From Rhodobiaceae bacterium (GTDB lineage: Bacteria; Pseudomonadota; Alphaproteobacteria; Parvibaculales; Parvibaculaceae): a stretch of DNA of 20,642 bases. Every line of letters starts with the position of its first letter. Within the stretch, counting starts at the first letter, position 1. The position numbers and the translations under genes are program-made. The stretch covers positions 1 through 20,642 of the forward strand of contig DAIEIL010000011.1 of NCBI GenBank assembly GCA_027352645.1. The letters run 5' to 3'. The notes beneath the pieces are model-generated. The model ran no database searches. It saw only the letters and a program-made list of their open reading frames with translations, and was not told the DNA's origin. Below, in pieces: positions 7,182 to 15,583 of the stretch.

Positions 7182-8435
7182 ATGGCCAGACTGGTCATGA
7201 AGTTCGGCGGCACATCGGTGGCCGACATCGCGCGGATCCGCAATGTCGCCCAGCATGTGAAGCGCGAGGTGGATGCGGGCCATGAGGTCGCGGTGGTCGT
7301 CTCCGCCATGTCCGGCACCACGAATCAGCTCGTCGCCTGGGCGCGCGAAACCGCGCCGCTCCACGACGCGCGTGAATATGACGCCATCGTCGCGACGGGC
7401 GAGCAGGTGACGGTGGGGTTGCTCGCGATCGAGTTGCAGCGCATCGGCATACCGGCGCGTTCCTGGCTCGGCTGGCAGATTCCCATTCGCACCGACAATG
7501 CGCATGGCGCGGCCCGCATTCAGGACATCAACGGGGACGAGCTGATCCGGCGTTTCGGCGAGGGCCAAGTCGCCGTCATCGCCGGTTTCCAGGGCCTCGG
7601 CCCCGATAACAGAATCACGACGCTCGGACGCGGCGGCTCGGATACGAGCGCAGTTGCGATCGCGGCGGCGATCAAGGCCGACCGCTGCGACATCTATACG
7701 GATGTCGACGGCGTCTATACGACGGACCCGCGCATCGTTGCGAAGGCCCGAAAGCTTGATAAAATCAGTTACGAGGAAATGCTGGAGATGGCGTCGCTCG
7801 GCGCCAAGGTTCTTCAGACCCGTTCCGTAGAGCTCGCCATGGTCTATCGGGTGCGACTTCAGGTCCGCTCGAGCTTCGATGCGCCCGATGCTCCCCAAGG
7901 AACCGGGGCTGGGGACATAGTCGGCACTCTCGTTTGCGACGAGGAAGAAATCGTGGAACAGCAAGTTGTCAGTGGTATCGCCTATTCGAAGGACGAGGCC
8001 AAGGTCACGCTCGTCAAGGTCGAGGACCGGCCTGGCGTCGCCGCCAAGGTCTTCGGACCACTTGCCGACAATTCTATCAATGTCGACATGATCATCCAGA
8101 ACGTGTCCGACGACGGCAAGAGCACCGACATGACCTTCACGGTGCCGCAGGCCGAGCTTGCCCGCGCCGAGGACGTGATCCGCAAGGCGCAGGCCGAGAT
8201 CGGCGCGAAGGAAGTCAAGACCGACACCAATGTCGTCAAGGTTTCCATCATCGGCATCGGCATGCGCAGCCATGCGGGCGTCGCCAAGACCATGTTCCAG
8301 ACGCTGGCGGCCAAGGGCATCAACATCCTTGCCATCACGACTTCGGAGATCAAGGTCAGCGTGCTGATCGAGGCGGAGTATACTGAGCTTGCCGTGCGTG
8401 CCCTGCACACGGCCTATGGACTCGACGGCGAATAA
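7182..8435 (+). CDS. lysC: Aspartate kinase LysC
   Basis: Monofunctional aspartokinase of 417 residues that phosphorylates aspartate, the first step to lysine, threonine, methionine and diaminopimelate. The kinase domain starts with KFGGTSVAD (from residue 7) and contains the nucleotide-binding segment TLGRGGSDTSAVA and the DIYTDVDGVYTTDPRIV motif. The C-terminal part holds two ACT regulatory domains, seen at VEDRPGVAAKVF and VSIIGIGMRSHAGVA, so allosteric inhibition by pathway amino acids is expected. An ACAGGA site lies about 9 nt before the ATG. It is divergent from ubiG and followed by ptsP. No homoserine dehydrogenase domain is fused. Confidence 0.97.
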   Translation: MARLVMKFGGTSVADIARIRNVAQHVKREVDAGHEVAVVVSAMSGTTNQLVAWARETAPLHDAREYDAIVATGEQVTVGLLAIELQRIGIPARSWLGWQIPIRTDNAHGAARIQDINGDELIRRFGEGQVAVIAGFQGLGPDNRITTLGRGGSDTSAVAIAAAIKADRCDIYTDVDGVYTTDPRIVAKARKLDKISYEEMLEMASLGAKVLQTRSVELAMVYRVRLQVRSSFDAPDAPQGTGAGDIVGTLVCDEEEIVEQQVVSGIAYSKDEAKVTLVKVEDRPGVAAKVFGPLADNSINVDMIIQNVSDDGKSTDMTFTVPQAELARAEDVIRKAQAEIGAKEVKTDTNVVKVSIIGIGMRSHAGVAKTMFQTLAAKGINILAITTSEIKVSVLIEAEYTELAVRALHTAYGLDGE

Positions 8436-8445
8436 CGGAGATCGC

Positions 8446-8559
8446 GTGAACCTTCAGCTCGCCCTATCCGGCCGGATGGCCGCGAAGATGCAGACGGTGC
8501 TCCGGCGCCGCCGCAGATTCGTGCGCCGTGCGAGCGGCAGCCAAAGGGACGCGAACTGA
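8446..8559 (+). CDS. Possible small ORF (37 aa) coupled to ptsP
   Basis: A GTG-started frame of 37 codons fills the gap between lysC and ptsP. GGAG lies about 6 nt before the GTG, and the stop TGA overlaps the ptsP ATG as TGATG. The predicted peptide begins MNLQLALSGR and is strongly basic, with a run of five arginines in VLRRRRRFVRR. I recognise no family. It could be a real small protein, a leader peptide that brings ribosomes to the ptsP start, or chance in GC-rich DNA. Good Shine-Dalgarno spacing and the exact stop-start overlap are the only support. Confidence 0.35.
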   Translation: MNLQLALSGRMAAKMQTVLRRRRRFVRRASGSQRDAN

Positions 8560-10829
8560 TGGTGAGCTCCGTCGGTGGTCCCCGCGTCTTGCTCCGCAGG
8601 CTGCGCGAGGTCATGGCGGAGCCACAGGCGGCGCAGAAGCGGCTCGACAAGATCGTCGTGCTGATCGCGTCCAATATGGTCGCGGAGGTGTGCTCCGTCT
8701 ATCTGATGCGGCCGACGCGGGAGCTTGAGCTCTTCGCAACCGAAGGTCTGAAGCCGGGCGCCGTTCACAAGACCCGCCTGAAAGTCGGCGAAGGTCTTGT
8801 TGGCGACATTGCCGCGCATGCAAGACCGCTCAATCTCGCGGACGCGCAATCCCATCCGGGCTTCGCCTACCGACCGGAAACGGGCGAAGAGGTCTACAAG
8901 TCGCTGATGGGCGTGCCGATCCTTAGGGCAGGCCGGGTCGTCGGCGTTCTGGTCGTCCAGAACCGCACCAAGCGCAATTACACCGAGGAAGAGGTCGAGG
9001 CGCTGCAGACGGTGGCCATGGTGCTCGCCGAAGTCGTGGCGGCAGGCGACCTCATCAACCTGCAGGAACTCGACGAGCCGACGACGACGCGCCGCCGCCC
9101 GTTTCACATCAAGGGCGGTTCCTTCGCGGAAGGCATCGCGCTCGGCCATGCGGTGCTGCATGAGCCGCGCGTCCATGTGACGAAGCTCATCGCCGAGGAT
9201 GTCGACGTCGAATTGAACCGGCTGGAGCAGGCTGTCTACGAGCTTCGCGGCTCGATCGACGACATGCTCGAGACGGAAGACCTCAGCCATGCGGGCGAGC
9301 ATCGCGAGGTGCTTCAGGCCTATCGCATGTTTGCGAATGATCGCGGCTGGCTGCAGCGGATGAGCGAGGCTGTGCGCACCGGCCTCACCGCCGAAGCCGC
9401 CGTTGAGCGGGTGCAGAACGATACGCGGGCGCGATTGCAGCGCGCGGCCGATCCCTATCTGCGCGAGCGGCTCCACGATTTCGACGATCTCGCGAACCGA
9501 CTTCTGCGCCAGCTGACCGGCGTCAAGCTCTCGTCGGCGAGCGGCAATCTGCCGAACGACGCCATCGTCATCGCGCGCAACATGGGCCCCGCGGAACTGC
9601 TCGACTATGACAAGGAGCGCTTGCGCGGCCTCGTCTTCGAGGAAGGTGCGCAGAACGCGCATGTGACTATCGTGGCGCGCGCGCTGGGCATCGCGACGGT
9701 CGGCCGCGCAGAGGCCATTCTCGACCACATCGACCAGGGCGACGCGATCATCGTTGATGGAGATGCGGGCGAGGTCTATGTGCGCCCGTCGCAGGACATC
9801 ATCGATTCCTATTCCGAAAAGGCGCGCTTCCGCGCACGAAAGCAGGCGCAGTATGAGGCGATCCGCCATGAGCCGGCGATCAGCGTCGACGGAAAGAAGA
9901 TCGATCTCTACGTGAACGCAGGTTTGCAGGTGGATCTTCGCCATTTGCATGAATCGGGCGCGGAGGGCATCGGCCTTTTCCGCACCGAGCTGCAATTCAT
10001 GGTCGCGTCGAAGCTTCCGAGCCTCAAGGACCAGATCGAGCTTTATTCTGCCGTGCTCGATGCCGCGGGCGACAAACCGACCGTGTTCCGCACGCTCGAT
10101 ATCGGTGGCGACAAGATGCTGCCCTATATGGACATGGCGGCCTTCAAGGAAGAGAACCCGGCGCTTGGCTGGCGCGCAATCCGCATCGGCCTCGACCGTC
10201 CGGCGCTTCTTCGTCACCAGCTTCGCGCGTTGCTGACGGCGGCGGCGGGCCGATCGCTTCGCGTCATGTTCCCGATGGTGGCCGAGGTCGCAGAGTTCAA
10301 GCGCGCGCGGAGCCTCGTCGACAAGGAGCTGGCAAGGCTCGCCAAATTCGGCAAGACGCCGCCCGCGAAGGTCGAGATCGGCACGATGCTCGAAGTTCCC
10401 TCGCTTGTCTGGCAACTCGACACGCTGCTGCCGCTTGTCGATTTCGTCAGCGTGGGGAGCAACGACTTGCTTCAGTTCCTCTTCGCGGCCGATCGCGGCA
10501 ATCCGCGCGTTGCCAGTCGCTACGATCTCTTGAGCCCCGCAGTGCTCGGCTTTCTGAGGTCCATTGTGACCAGGTGCCGCGCGCAGGGAGTGCCGGTGAC
10601 GCTTTGCGGCGAAATGTCGGGCAAACCGCTGGAGGCGATGGCGCTGCTTGGCGTCGGTTTCCGGCGCGTTTCGATGTCGCCGGCGGCAATCGGCCCGGTC
10701 AAGATGATGACGCGGTCGCTCGATGTGGGTTCGCTTGAGAGCTATATGGAAGATCTCTACGCGCTCCCCGTTTCGTCGCTTCGCGAGCAGCTCAAATCCT
10801 TCGCAAAAGAACATCGCGTCGCCATTTGA
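8559..10829 (+). CDS. ptsP: Nitrogen-PTS enzyme I (PtsP, EINtr)
   Basis: Phosphoenolpyruvate-protein phosphotransferase of 756 residues, first enzyme of the nitrogen phosphotransferase relay (EINtr to NPr to EIIANtr) that links nitrogen and carbon state to regulation. An N-terminal GAF domain (about residues 15-165, including LKVGEGLVGDIA and SLMGVPILRAGRVVGVLVV) senses glutamine in characterised homologues. The PEP-utiliser N domain follows. The swivelling phosphohistidine is H368 in QNAHVTIVARALGI. The TIM-barrel PEP-binding domain has GIGLFRTEL, the active-site C683 in TLCGEMSGKP, and VSVGSNDLLQF. The N-terminus GPRVLLRRLREVMAEP fits alphaproteobacterial PtsP, supporting the ATG at 8559. 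It sits 123 bp behind lysC, as in other alphaproteobacteria. Confidence 0.96.
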   Translation: MVSSVGGPRVLLRRLREVMAEPQAAQKRLDKIVVLIASNMVAEVCSVYLMRPTRELELFATEGLKPGAVHKTRLKVGEGLVGDIAAHARPLNLADAQSHPGFAYRPETGEEVYKSLMGVPILRAGRVVGVLVVQNRTKRNYTEEEVEALQTVAMVLAEVVAAGDLINLQELDEPTTTRRRPFHIKGGSFAEGIALGHAVLHEPRVHVTKLIAEDVDVELNRLEQAVYELRGSIDDMLETEDLSHAGEHREVLQAYRMFANDRGWLQRMSEAVRTGLTAEAAVERVQNDTRARLQRAADPYLRERLHDFDDLANRLLRQLTGVKLSSASGNLPNDAIVIARNMGPAELLDYDKERLRGLVFEEGAQNAHVTIVARALGIATVGRAEAILDHIDQGDAIIVDGDAGEVYVRPSQDIIDSYSEKARFRARKQAQYEAIRHEPAISVDGKKIDLYVNAGLQVDLRHLHESGAEGIGLFRTELQFMVASKLPSLKDQIELYSAVLDAAGDKPTVFRTLDIGGDKMLPYMDMAAFKEENPALGWRAIRIGLDRPALLRHQLRALLTAAAGRSLRVMFPMVAEVAEFKRARSLVDKELARLAKFGKTPPAKVEIGTMLEVPSLVWQLDTLLPLVDFVSVGSNDLLQFLFAADRGNPRVASRYDLLSPAVLGFLRSIVTRCRAQGVPVTLCGEMSGKPLEAMALLGVGFRRVSMSPAAIGPVKMMTRSLDVGSLESYMEDLYALPVSSLREQLKSFAKEHRVAI

Positions 10830-10836
10830 CGGAGCG

Positions 10837-10866
10837 ATGACGGCGGTTGCCGCATTGTCTCTTTTT
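10837..10866 (+). terminator. Possible intrinsic terminator after ptsP
   Basis: A small hairpin (ATG-A-CGGC, loop GGTT, GCCG-CAT; 10837-10855) begins 8 bp after the ptsP stop and is followed by TGTCTCTTTTT ending at 10866. The stem is short with one bulged A, and the T run is offset by 6 nt, so it is weak if functional. Confidence 0.35.
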
Positions 10867-10906
10867 CGGGCGATTTCCACTCCTTTGGACCAATCGGTAG
10901 TTGCGA

Positions 10907-10936
10907 TTGTTTGGTAGGTTTGATTTATTCTATGCA
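10907..10936 (+). promoter_or_regulatory. Possible promoter upstream of the RodZ-like gene
   Basis: TTGTTT (10907-10912), 18-bp spacer, TATGCA (10931-10936), in a locally AT-rich part of the 250-bp gap after ptsP. A leader of more than 130 nt would follow. Pattern match only. Confidence 0.3.
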
Positions 10937-11079
10937 TTCGGCAGATGGTGGCGGGGGGTTGCTTCTGCCGGATAAAACTGGGTGATCGCATCGACTTATG
11001 GCGGTTTCAGGCGGGGGCGTCTGAGGTTGTCCGGAAGTGGCACTGCCGGTCGATCAATCCGCCAGATGGTGACGTGCAT

Positions 11080-12300
11080 ATGGGGACGGCTCAGCTCGGG
11101 GAAGATCCCAAGGCCATGATCAAAAGTTCGACGCCGCCGACTGACGAAAAGTCGGAGGTACGTCGCAGGCTACATCTGCGCGACATTTCCAGCGACGCTC
11201 CGCTTCCAGTCGATACGGTTGGCGCCGATCTGCGCGCCGCCCGCTTGCGACGTGGCGAAGACCTTCGCTCCATTGCCGCTGCGCTCCGTATCCGCCGTGA
11301 ACAGCTCGAGGCGCTCGAAGAGGGCCGCCATGACGATCTGCCGGGCCGCGCCTACGCCATCGGCTTCGTCCGCTCCTATGCAGAATATCTGGGCCTCGAC
11401 ATTGTCCATGTCGTCGACCGTTTCAAGTTCGAGATCGACCAGAGCGAAAAAGCCGCGGATGGCTTCACCTTTCCGAAGGTGACCGAGGAGACGAGGCTGC
11501 CGCGCGGGACATTCCTGATCGTCGGTCTGGTCGTGGCTCTGGGCATTTATGGCGGCTGGCTCCTGACGCGCTCCGCCGACAAGATGATGGCTGAGCGTGT
11601 TCCTCCGATTCCCGAGCGTATCGAGGAGCGCGCCGGTTCGACGGGAGCGCCGGACGAGCGGCCTGTTCTGAGCGGCGATCCGGCATCCGCCGCGACCCGA
11701 CCGCAGGGCGCCACCGGTTCTGCGCAGCTTTTCGGCGTTTCCGAGCCCCAGCAGAATCCCGCCACGGTCTATGCCGCGCCGCCTGCGCCCGTTGCCGCGC
11801 CTGCCGCCGCCAGCGCCGATGCCGCGGCAGCTCAGGCCCCGGCCCAGCAGATGGCGGCGCTCGAGCCGCAGCCTGCCGCCGCTCCGGCGCAATCGCCAGC
11901 CGATCTCGTTCCGGCATTGCCGCCGCTCCCGGCCGGTCAGGCCTTTGGCAGCGAGAATATCGACGGTCGCGTCGTGGTCCGCGCCCGCAAAAGCGACGCC
12001 TGGATCCGTGTCGAAGATGCGCAAGGCCATGTCATGATCGAGCGCACCCTGGCGCTGGGCGACAGCTATCGCGCGCCGGGCAAGCCGGGGATCATCCTCG
12101 TCGCCCGCGACGCCAGCGCTTTCGAAATTCTGGTCGACGGCGCCTCGCTTGGTCTCGCAGGTCCGCCGACGCTGGTTCTGACCGGTAAGCCGCTCGATGC
12201 GGCCGAGCTTCTTGCCGCCAATCCGCAGCGCAGCGCAACGGCGGCCCCAGCTCCCGGCGCGGCCCAGCCGGGCGCGCCTGCGGCCCCGGTCGCTCGCTGA
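11080..12300 (+). CDS. RodZ-like membrane protein (HTH, one TM segment, DUF4115)
   Basis: About 406 residues with the RodZ layout: a cytoplasmic helix-turn-helix domain (about residues 47-108, including LRAARLRRGEDLRSIAAAL and GRAYAIGFVRSYAEYLGLD), a basic stretch, one membrane segment (about 143-164, LIVGLVVALGIYGGWLL), a long Ala/Pro/Gln-rich periplasmic linker, and a DUF4115 beta domain (about 296-370). RodZ binds MreB through the HTH domain and couples it to cell-wall synthesis in rod-shaped cells. Its place directly upstream of ispG is also seen in E. coli (rodZ-ispG), which supports the call. The start is uncertain: ATGs at 11080 and 11116 both lack strong Shine-Dalgarno sites, and the frame is open to 10945. 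The linker composition is low complexity. Confidence 0.85.
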   Translation: MGTAQLGEDPKAMIKSSTPPTDEKSEVRRRLHLRDISSDAPLPVDTVGADLRAARLRRGEDLRSIAAALRIRREQLEALEEGRHDDLPGRAYAIGFVRSYAEYLGLDIVHVVDRFKFEIDQSEKAADGFTFPKVTEETRLPRGTFLIVGLVVALGIYGGWLLTRSADKMMAERVPPIPERIEERAGSTGAPDERPVLSGDPASAATRPQGATGSAQLFGVSEPQQNPATVYAAPPAPVAAPAAASADAAAAQAPAQQMAALEPQPAAAPAQSPADLVPALPPLPAGQAFGSENIDGRVVVRARKSDAWIRVEDAQGHVMIERTLALGDSYRAPGKPGIILVARDASAFEILVDGASLGLAGPPTLVLTGKPLDAAELLAANPQRSATAAPAPGAAQPGAPAAPVAR

Positions 12301-12368
12301 CCCGGACTCGCCGGCTCGGAGTTACAAACCCGGGATTTCTGGTTTTGGGCCTCATTTCTGCTATGAAT

Positions 12369-12432
12369 GGGCCGCATAAGGCCCAAGCGACCGGCTCCGC
12401 CGGGCACAGCATTTTGCCGGGTAGGCCCCGGC
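12369..12432 (+). other. Three hairpins in the ispG leader
   Basis: The 150-bp gap before ispG holds three perfect small inverted repeats in a row: GGGCC-GCATAA-GGCCC (12369-12384), CCGGC-TCC-GCCGG (12391-12403) and GCCGGG-TAGGC-CCCGGC (12416-12432). The last ends 18 nt before the ispG ATG. No T run follows any of them, so they are not ordinary terminators. In such GC-rich DNA some may be chance. Confidence 0.4.
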
Positions 12433-12450
12433 TGGAACTTCGATCGACAA

Positions 12451-13596
12451 ATGAGCATTCGTCCCTGGCGTGACATAGCCCGCAGGAAGAGCCGGCAGAT
12501 CCATGTGGGATCGGTGCCGGTTGGCGGCGACGCGCCCATCACCGTCCAGACGATGACGAACACGCTTACCTCGGACGCCAAGGCGACGATCGAGCAGATC
12601 CGCCGCATCGAGGAAGCGGGCGCGGACATCGTGCGCGTGTCCTGCCCTGACGAGGATTCCACGAAGGCGCTGAAGGAGATCGTTCGAGCGACGAAGATCC
12701 CGATCGTCGCGGACATCCACTTTCACTATAAGCGCGCCATCGAGGCAGCCGAGGCGGGTGCTTCCTGTCTTCGCATCAATCCGGGCAATATCGGCTCGGC
12801 GGCCCGCGTGCGCGAGGTGGTGCAGGCAGCAAAAGATCACGGACTTTCGATGCGGATCGGCGTCAATGCCGGATCGCTCGAGCGCGACCTTCTGGAAAAA
12901 TATGGTGAGCCCTGCCCGGAAGCGATGGTCGAGAGCGCTCTCGATCATGCGCGCATCCTGCAGGATCACGATTTTCACGAATTCAAGATCAGCGTGAAGG
13001 CCTCCGACGTATTCCTCACGGTTGCTGCCTATCAGCAGCTTGCCGACGCAATCGACTGCCCGCTGCATCTCGGTGTCACCGAAGCCGGCGGCCTCATGTC
13101 CGGCACGGTCAAATCCTCGATCGGTCTCGGCTCGATGCTATGGGCGGGCATTGGCGACACGATCCGCGTTTCACTCTCGGCCGATCCGGTCGAAGAGGTG
13201 AAGGTCGGTTTCGACATTCTGAAGTCGCTCAATCTGCGCCATCGCGGCGTCACGATCATTTCCTGCCCGTCCTGCGCGCGGCAGGGCTTCGATGTGATCG
13301 GCACTGTGAAGCTGCTCGAAGAACGGCTCGCCCATATTCCGACGCCGATGACCCTTTCCGTCATCGGTTGCGTCGTCATCGGCCCGGGCGAGGCGGAGCA
13401 GACGGATATCGGCTTCACCGGCGGCGGCGCGGGATCGGGCATGGTCTATCTTGCGGGCGTCACGGATCACAAGATCAGGAATGAGGAGATCGTCGATCAC
13501 CTCGTTGGTCTCGTCGAGGAAAAGGCGAAGGAAATCGAGGCGGCGCGGGCGGCGGAAGAGGCCGCCAATGAGCCGCGTGCTCTCGCCGGGGATTAG
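12451..13596 (+). CDS. ispG: 4-hydroxy-3-methylbut-2-enyl diphosphate synthase IspG (GcpE)
   Basis: IspG of 381 residues, the [4Fe-4S] enzyme that reductively opens methylerythritol cyclodiphosphate in the MEP isoprenoid pathway; its products include the ubiquinone side chain. Recognisable features: GSVPVGGDAPITVQTMTNT at the N-terminus, the TIM-barrel segments ADIVRVSCPD and LRINPGNIG, and cluster ligands C272 and C275 (CPSC), C307 (GC) and E314 (GPGE). The motif usually read as GCVVNGPGE is GCVVIGPGE here, so the asparagine at residue 310 is isoleucine. The start at 12451 follows the conserved SIRPWRDIARRKSRQI N-terminus; a longer frame to 12367 lacks conservation, and there is no strong Shine-Dalgarno site. 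It lies behind the RodZ-like gene, as in E. coli. Confidence 0.95.
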   Translation: MSIRPWRDIARRKSRQIHVGSVPVGGDAPITVQTMTNTLTSDAKATIEQIRRIEEAGADIVRVSCPDEDSTKALKEIVRATKIPIVADIHFHYKRAIEAAEAGASCLRINPGNIGSAARVREVVQAAKDHGLSMRIGVNAGSLERDLLEKYGEPCPEAMVESALDHARILQDHDFHEFKISVKASDVFLTVAAYQQLADAIDCPLHLGVTEAGGLMSGTVKSSIGLGSMLWAGIGDTIRVSLSADPVEEVKVGFDILKSLNLRHRGVTIISCPSCARQGFDVIGTVKLLEERLAHIPTPMTLSVIGCVVIGPGEAEQTDIGFTGGGAGSGMVYLAGVTDHKIRNEEIVDHLVGLVEEKAKEIEAARAAEEAANEPRALAGD

Positions 13597-13612
13597 CGGG
13601 CCTTTCAACGAG

Positions 13613-13624
13613 GCGCGAAAGCGC
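13613..13624 (+). other. GNRA-type hairpin between ispG and prfA
   Basis: Perfect GCGC-GAAA-GCGC stem-loop, 41 nt before the prfA ATG. It has no T run, so it is not a terminator; it may stabilise the transcript or be chance. Confidence 0.3.
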
Positions 13625-13664
13625 GTGAAAGCCGTTTGGTTCCCATTTCCGTAAAGTCGAGACC

Positions 13665-14732
13665 ATGGTTCCCCAGGAAAGATTGCACAAGCTGCTCGAC
13701 CGCTTTGAAGCGGTTCAGTCCGAGATGAACGCGAATGTGCCACGCGATCGCTTCGTCGCGTTGTCGCGCGAGTTTTCGGAGCTGTCGCCGGTCGTTGCCG
13801 CTGTGAAGCAGTTGCAGGCTGCTGAAGCGGCGAGGGAGGAAGCGCGCGGGCTGCTTTCCGACAAGGAGATGGCCGAGATCGCGCGCGAGGAACTCGACCT
13901 CCTCGACGCCGAGCTTCCCGCGCTCGAACGGGAAGTGCAGCTGATGCTGCTGCCGAAAGATGCGGCGGACGAGCGCAACGTCATTCTCGAAGTCCGCGCA
14001 GGGACGGGCGGCGACGAGGCCGCGCTTTTCGCGGGCGATCTTTTCCGCATGTATGAGCGCTACGCCCAGAAGCAGGGCTGGAAGGTCGAACTGATCAGCG
14101 CGTCAGAGGGCGAAGTCGGCGGCTACAAGGAAATCGTCGCAGAGGTTTCGGGCAAAGGTGTTTTCGCGCGGCTCAAATTTGAATCGGGCGTCCATCGCGT
14201 GCAGCGCGTTCCGGCGACGGAAGCGGGTGGGCGCATCCATACGTCGGCGGCGACGGTGGCCGTGTTGCCGGAGCCCGAGGATGTGGATGTCGAGATCGAA
14301 GACAAGGATCTCCGCATCGACGTCTACCGCGCGAGCGGCGCGGGCGGACAACACGTCAACAAGACCGAAAGCGCGGTCCGCATCACCCATTTGCCGACGG
14401 GCATCGTGGTCGCTCAGCAGGACGAGAAATCGCAGCACAAGAACAAGGCGCGTGCGATGCAGATTCTGCGCGCGCGAATCTACGAAGCGGAACGCGAACG
14501 CATCGACCGCGAGCGCGCGGCGGACCGCAAGGGGCAGGTCGGTTCAGGCGATCGCTCGGAGCGCATTCGCACATATAATTTTCCGCAGAGCCGCGTCACC
14601 GATCACCGAATCAACCTGACGCTGCATAAGCTCGACCAGGTGCTCGAAGGCGAAGCGCTGGACGAAATCATCTCGGCGCTCATTGCCGAGGACCAGGCGG
14701 AGCGGCTCGCCGCCCTCGGGGAAGAGGCGTGA
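13665..14732 (+). CDS. prfA: Peptide chain release factor 1 (RF1)
   Basis: Release factor 1 of 355 residues, which reads UAA and UAG stop codons on the ribosome and triggers peptide release. The stop-codon recognition tripeptide is P183-A-T185 (in VQRVPATEAGGRIHTS), of the RF1 rather than the RF2 SPF type. The catalytic GGQ is at 227-229 (SGAGGQHVNKTESAVRITH). An N-terminal helical domain precedes the core, and the usual QDEKSQHKNK and RIRTYNFPQ stretches are present. Its stop overlaps the start of prmC (GTGA), so the factor and its methyltransferase are co-expressed. No RF2-like frameshift site is present or expected. Confidence 0.97.
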   Translation: MVPQERLHKLLDRFEAVQSEMNANVPRDRFVALSREFSELSPVVAAVKQLQAAEAAREEARGLLSDKEMAEIAREELDLLDAELPALEREVQLMLLPKDAADERNVILEVRAGTGGDEAALFAGDLFRMYERYAQKQGWKVELISASEGEVGGYKEIVAEVSGKGVFARLKFESGVHRVQRVPATEAGGRIHTSAATVAVLPEPEDVDVEIEDKDLRIDVYRASGAGGQHVNKTESAVRITHLPTGIVVAQQDEKSQHKNKARAMQILRARIYEAERERIDRERAADRKGQVGSGDRSERIRTYNFPQSRVTDHRINLTLHKLDQVLEGEALDEIISALIAEDQAERLAALGEEA

Positions 14733-15583
14733 TTACCACCCGCGATCATGAATACCGAATGCTCGCCTGGCGTTTCAAACAGGCGGGCATCGAAAATCCC
14801 GCGCTTGATGCGCGGCTTCTGGTGCAGGCGGCGGCGGACTGCGACGAAATCGAGATGATCCGCGAGCCTGGCAAGAGACTCGAAGAGACTGAGGTGGAAA
14901 AGCTGCGGCAGTTCGAAGCGCGGCGCATGGCGCATGAACCCGTTTCGCGCATTCTCGGGTCGCGCGAATTCTGGGGGCTCATTTTTGAAGTGACGCCCGC
15001 GACGCTCGACCCCCGCCCCGACAGTGAAACGCTGATCGAGCGGTCGCTCGATCTCCTCCGCGATGTGGATGCGCCCCGCATTCTCGACATCGGTACGGGG
15101 ACTGGCTGTCTGCTGATCTCGCTTCTTCATGAGCGCAAGAACGCCGAGGGCCTGGGCGTCGATATTTCCGAAGCGGCCCTCGACGTTGCTGCCCGTAATG
15201 CCGCTGCATTGGGATGTGGCGGCCGTGCGGCGTTTCGCCGCGCGAGCTGGGCGGAAGGCGTGGGCGAGAGATTCGATCTGGTGATTTCCAATCCGCCCTA
15301 TATTCCCTCCGCGACCATTGCGACGCTGGATGAAGAGGTGAAGGCCTTCGATCCGCGCCTTGCGCTCGATGGCGGCGCCGATGGTTATGACGCATATCGC
15401 GCGATCGGCGCGGAATTGCCGCGGCTTCTCAAGCCGAAAGGCCAAGCGGTCGTTGAACTGGGCATCGGGCAGGACGCGGATGTGGCGAAGATTTTTTCGG
15501 AAGCCGGGCTTGAGGTGCGCGACGTGGTGGCCGATCTCGCCGGCATTCCGCGAGCCATCGTTGCGCGGCTGCCACGGCGCTGA
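14729..15583 (+). CDS. prmC: Release factor glutamine methyltransferase PrmC
   Basis: PrmC of 284 residues. It uses SAM to N5-methylate the glutamine of the GGQ motif in RF1 and RF2, raising termination efficiency. The N-terminal helical domain includes AGIENPALDARLLVQ and the EPVSRILGSREFWG segment. The SAM loop is DIGTGTG (GTGTG at 122-126), and the catalytic N188-P-P-Y191 lies in LVISNPPYIPS. The GTG start overlaps the prfA stop by four bases, and an N-terminal extent matching the family favours it over the ATG at 14759. The target (prfA) and the enzyme are therefore made together. Confidence 0.96.
   Translation: MITTRDHEYRMLAWRFKQAGIENPALDARLLVQAAADCDEIEMIREPGKRLEETEVEKLRQFEARRMAHEPVSRILGSREFWGLIFEVTPATLDPRPDSETLIERSLDLLRDVDAPRILDIGTGTGCLLISLLHERKNAEGLGVDISEAALDVAARNAAALGCGGRAAFRRASWAEGVGERFDLVISNPPYIPSATIATLDEEVKAFDPRLALDGGADGYDAYRAIGAELPRLLKPKGQAVVELGIGQDADVAKIFSEAGLEVRDVVADLAGIPRAIVARLPRR

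Noticed and set aside
7176..8408. A 410-codon minus-strand frame across lysC
   Set aside because: Antisense shadow of a complete aspartokinase, with no start context or motifs.
7182..8435. A separate beta subunit made from an internal start in lysC, as in Bacillus and Corynebacterium
   Set aside because: I did not find an internal in-frame start with a convincing ribosome site at the expected place; no support beyond analogy.
8454..10991. An 845-codon open frame on the minus strand across ptsP
   Set aside because: It is the antisense shadow of ptsP. The translation is rich in R, H and A with no recognisable domain, whereas the plus strand encodes a complete PtsP with all motifs.
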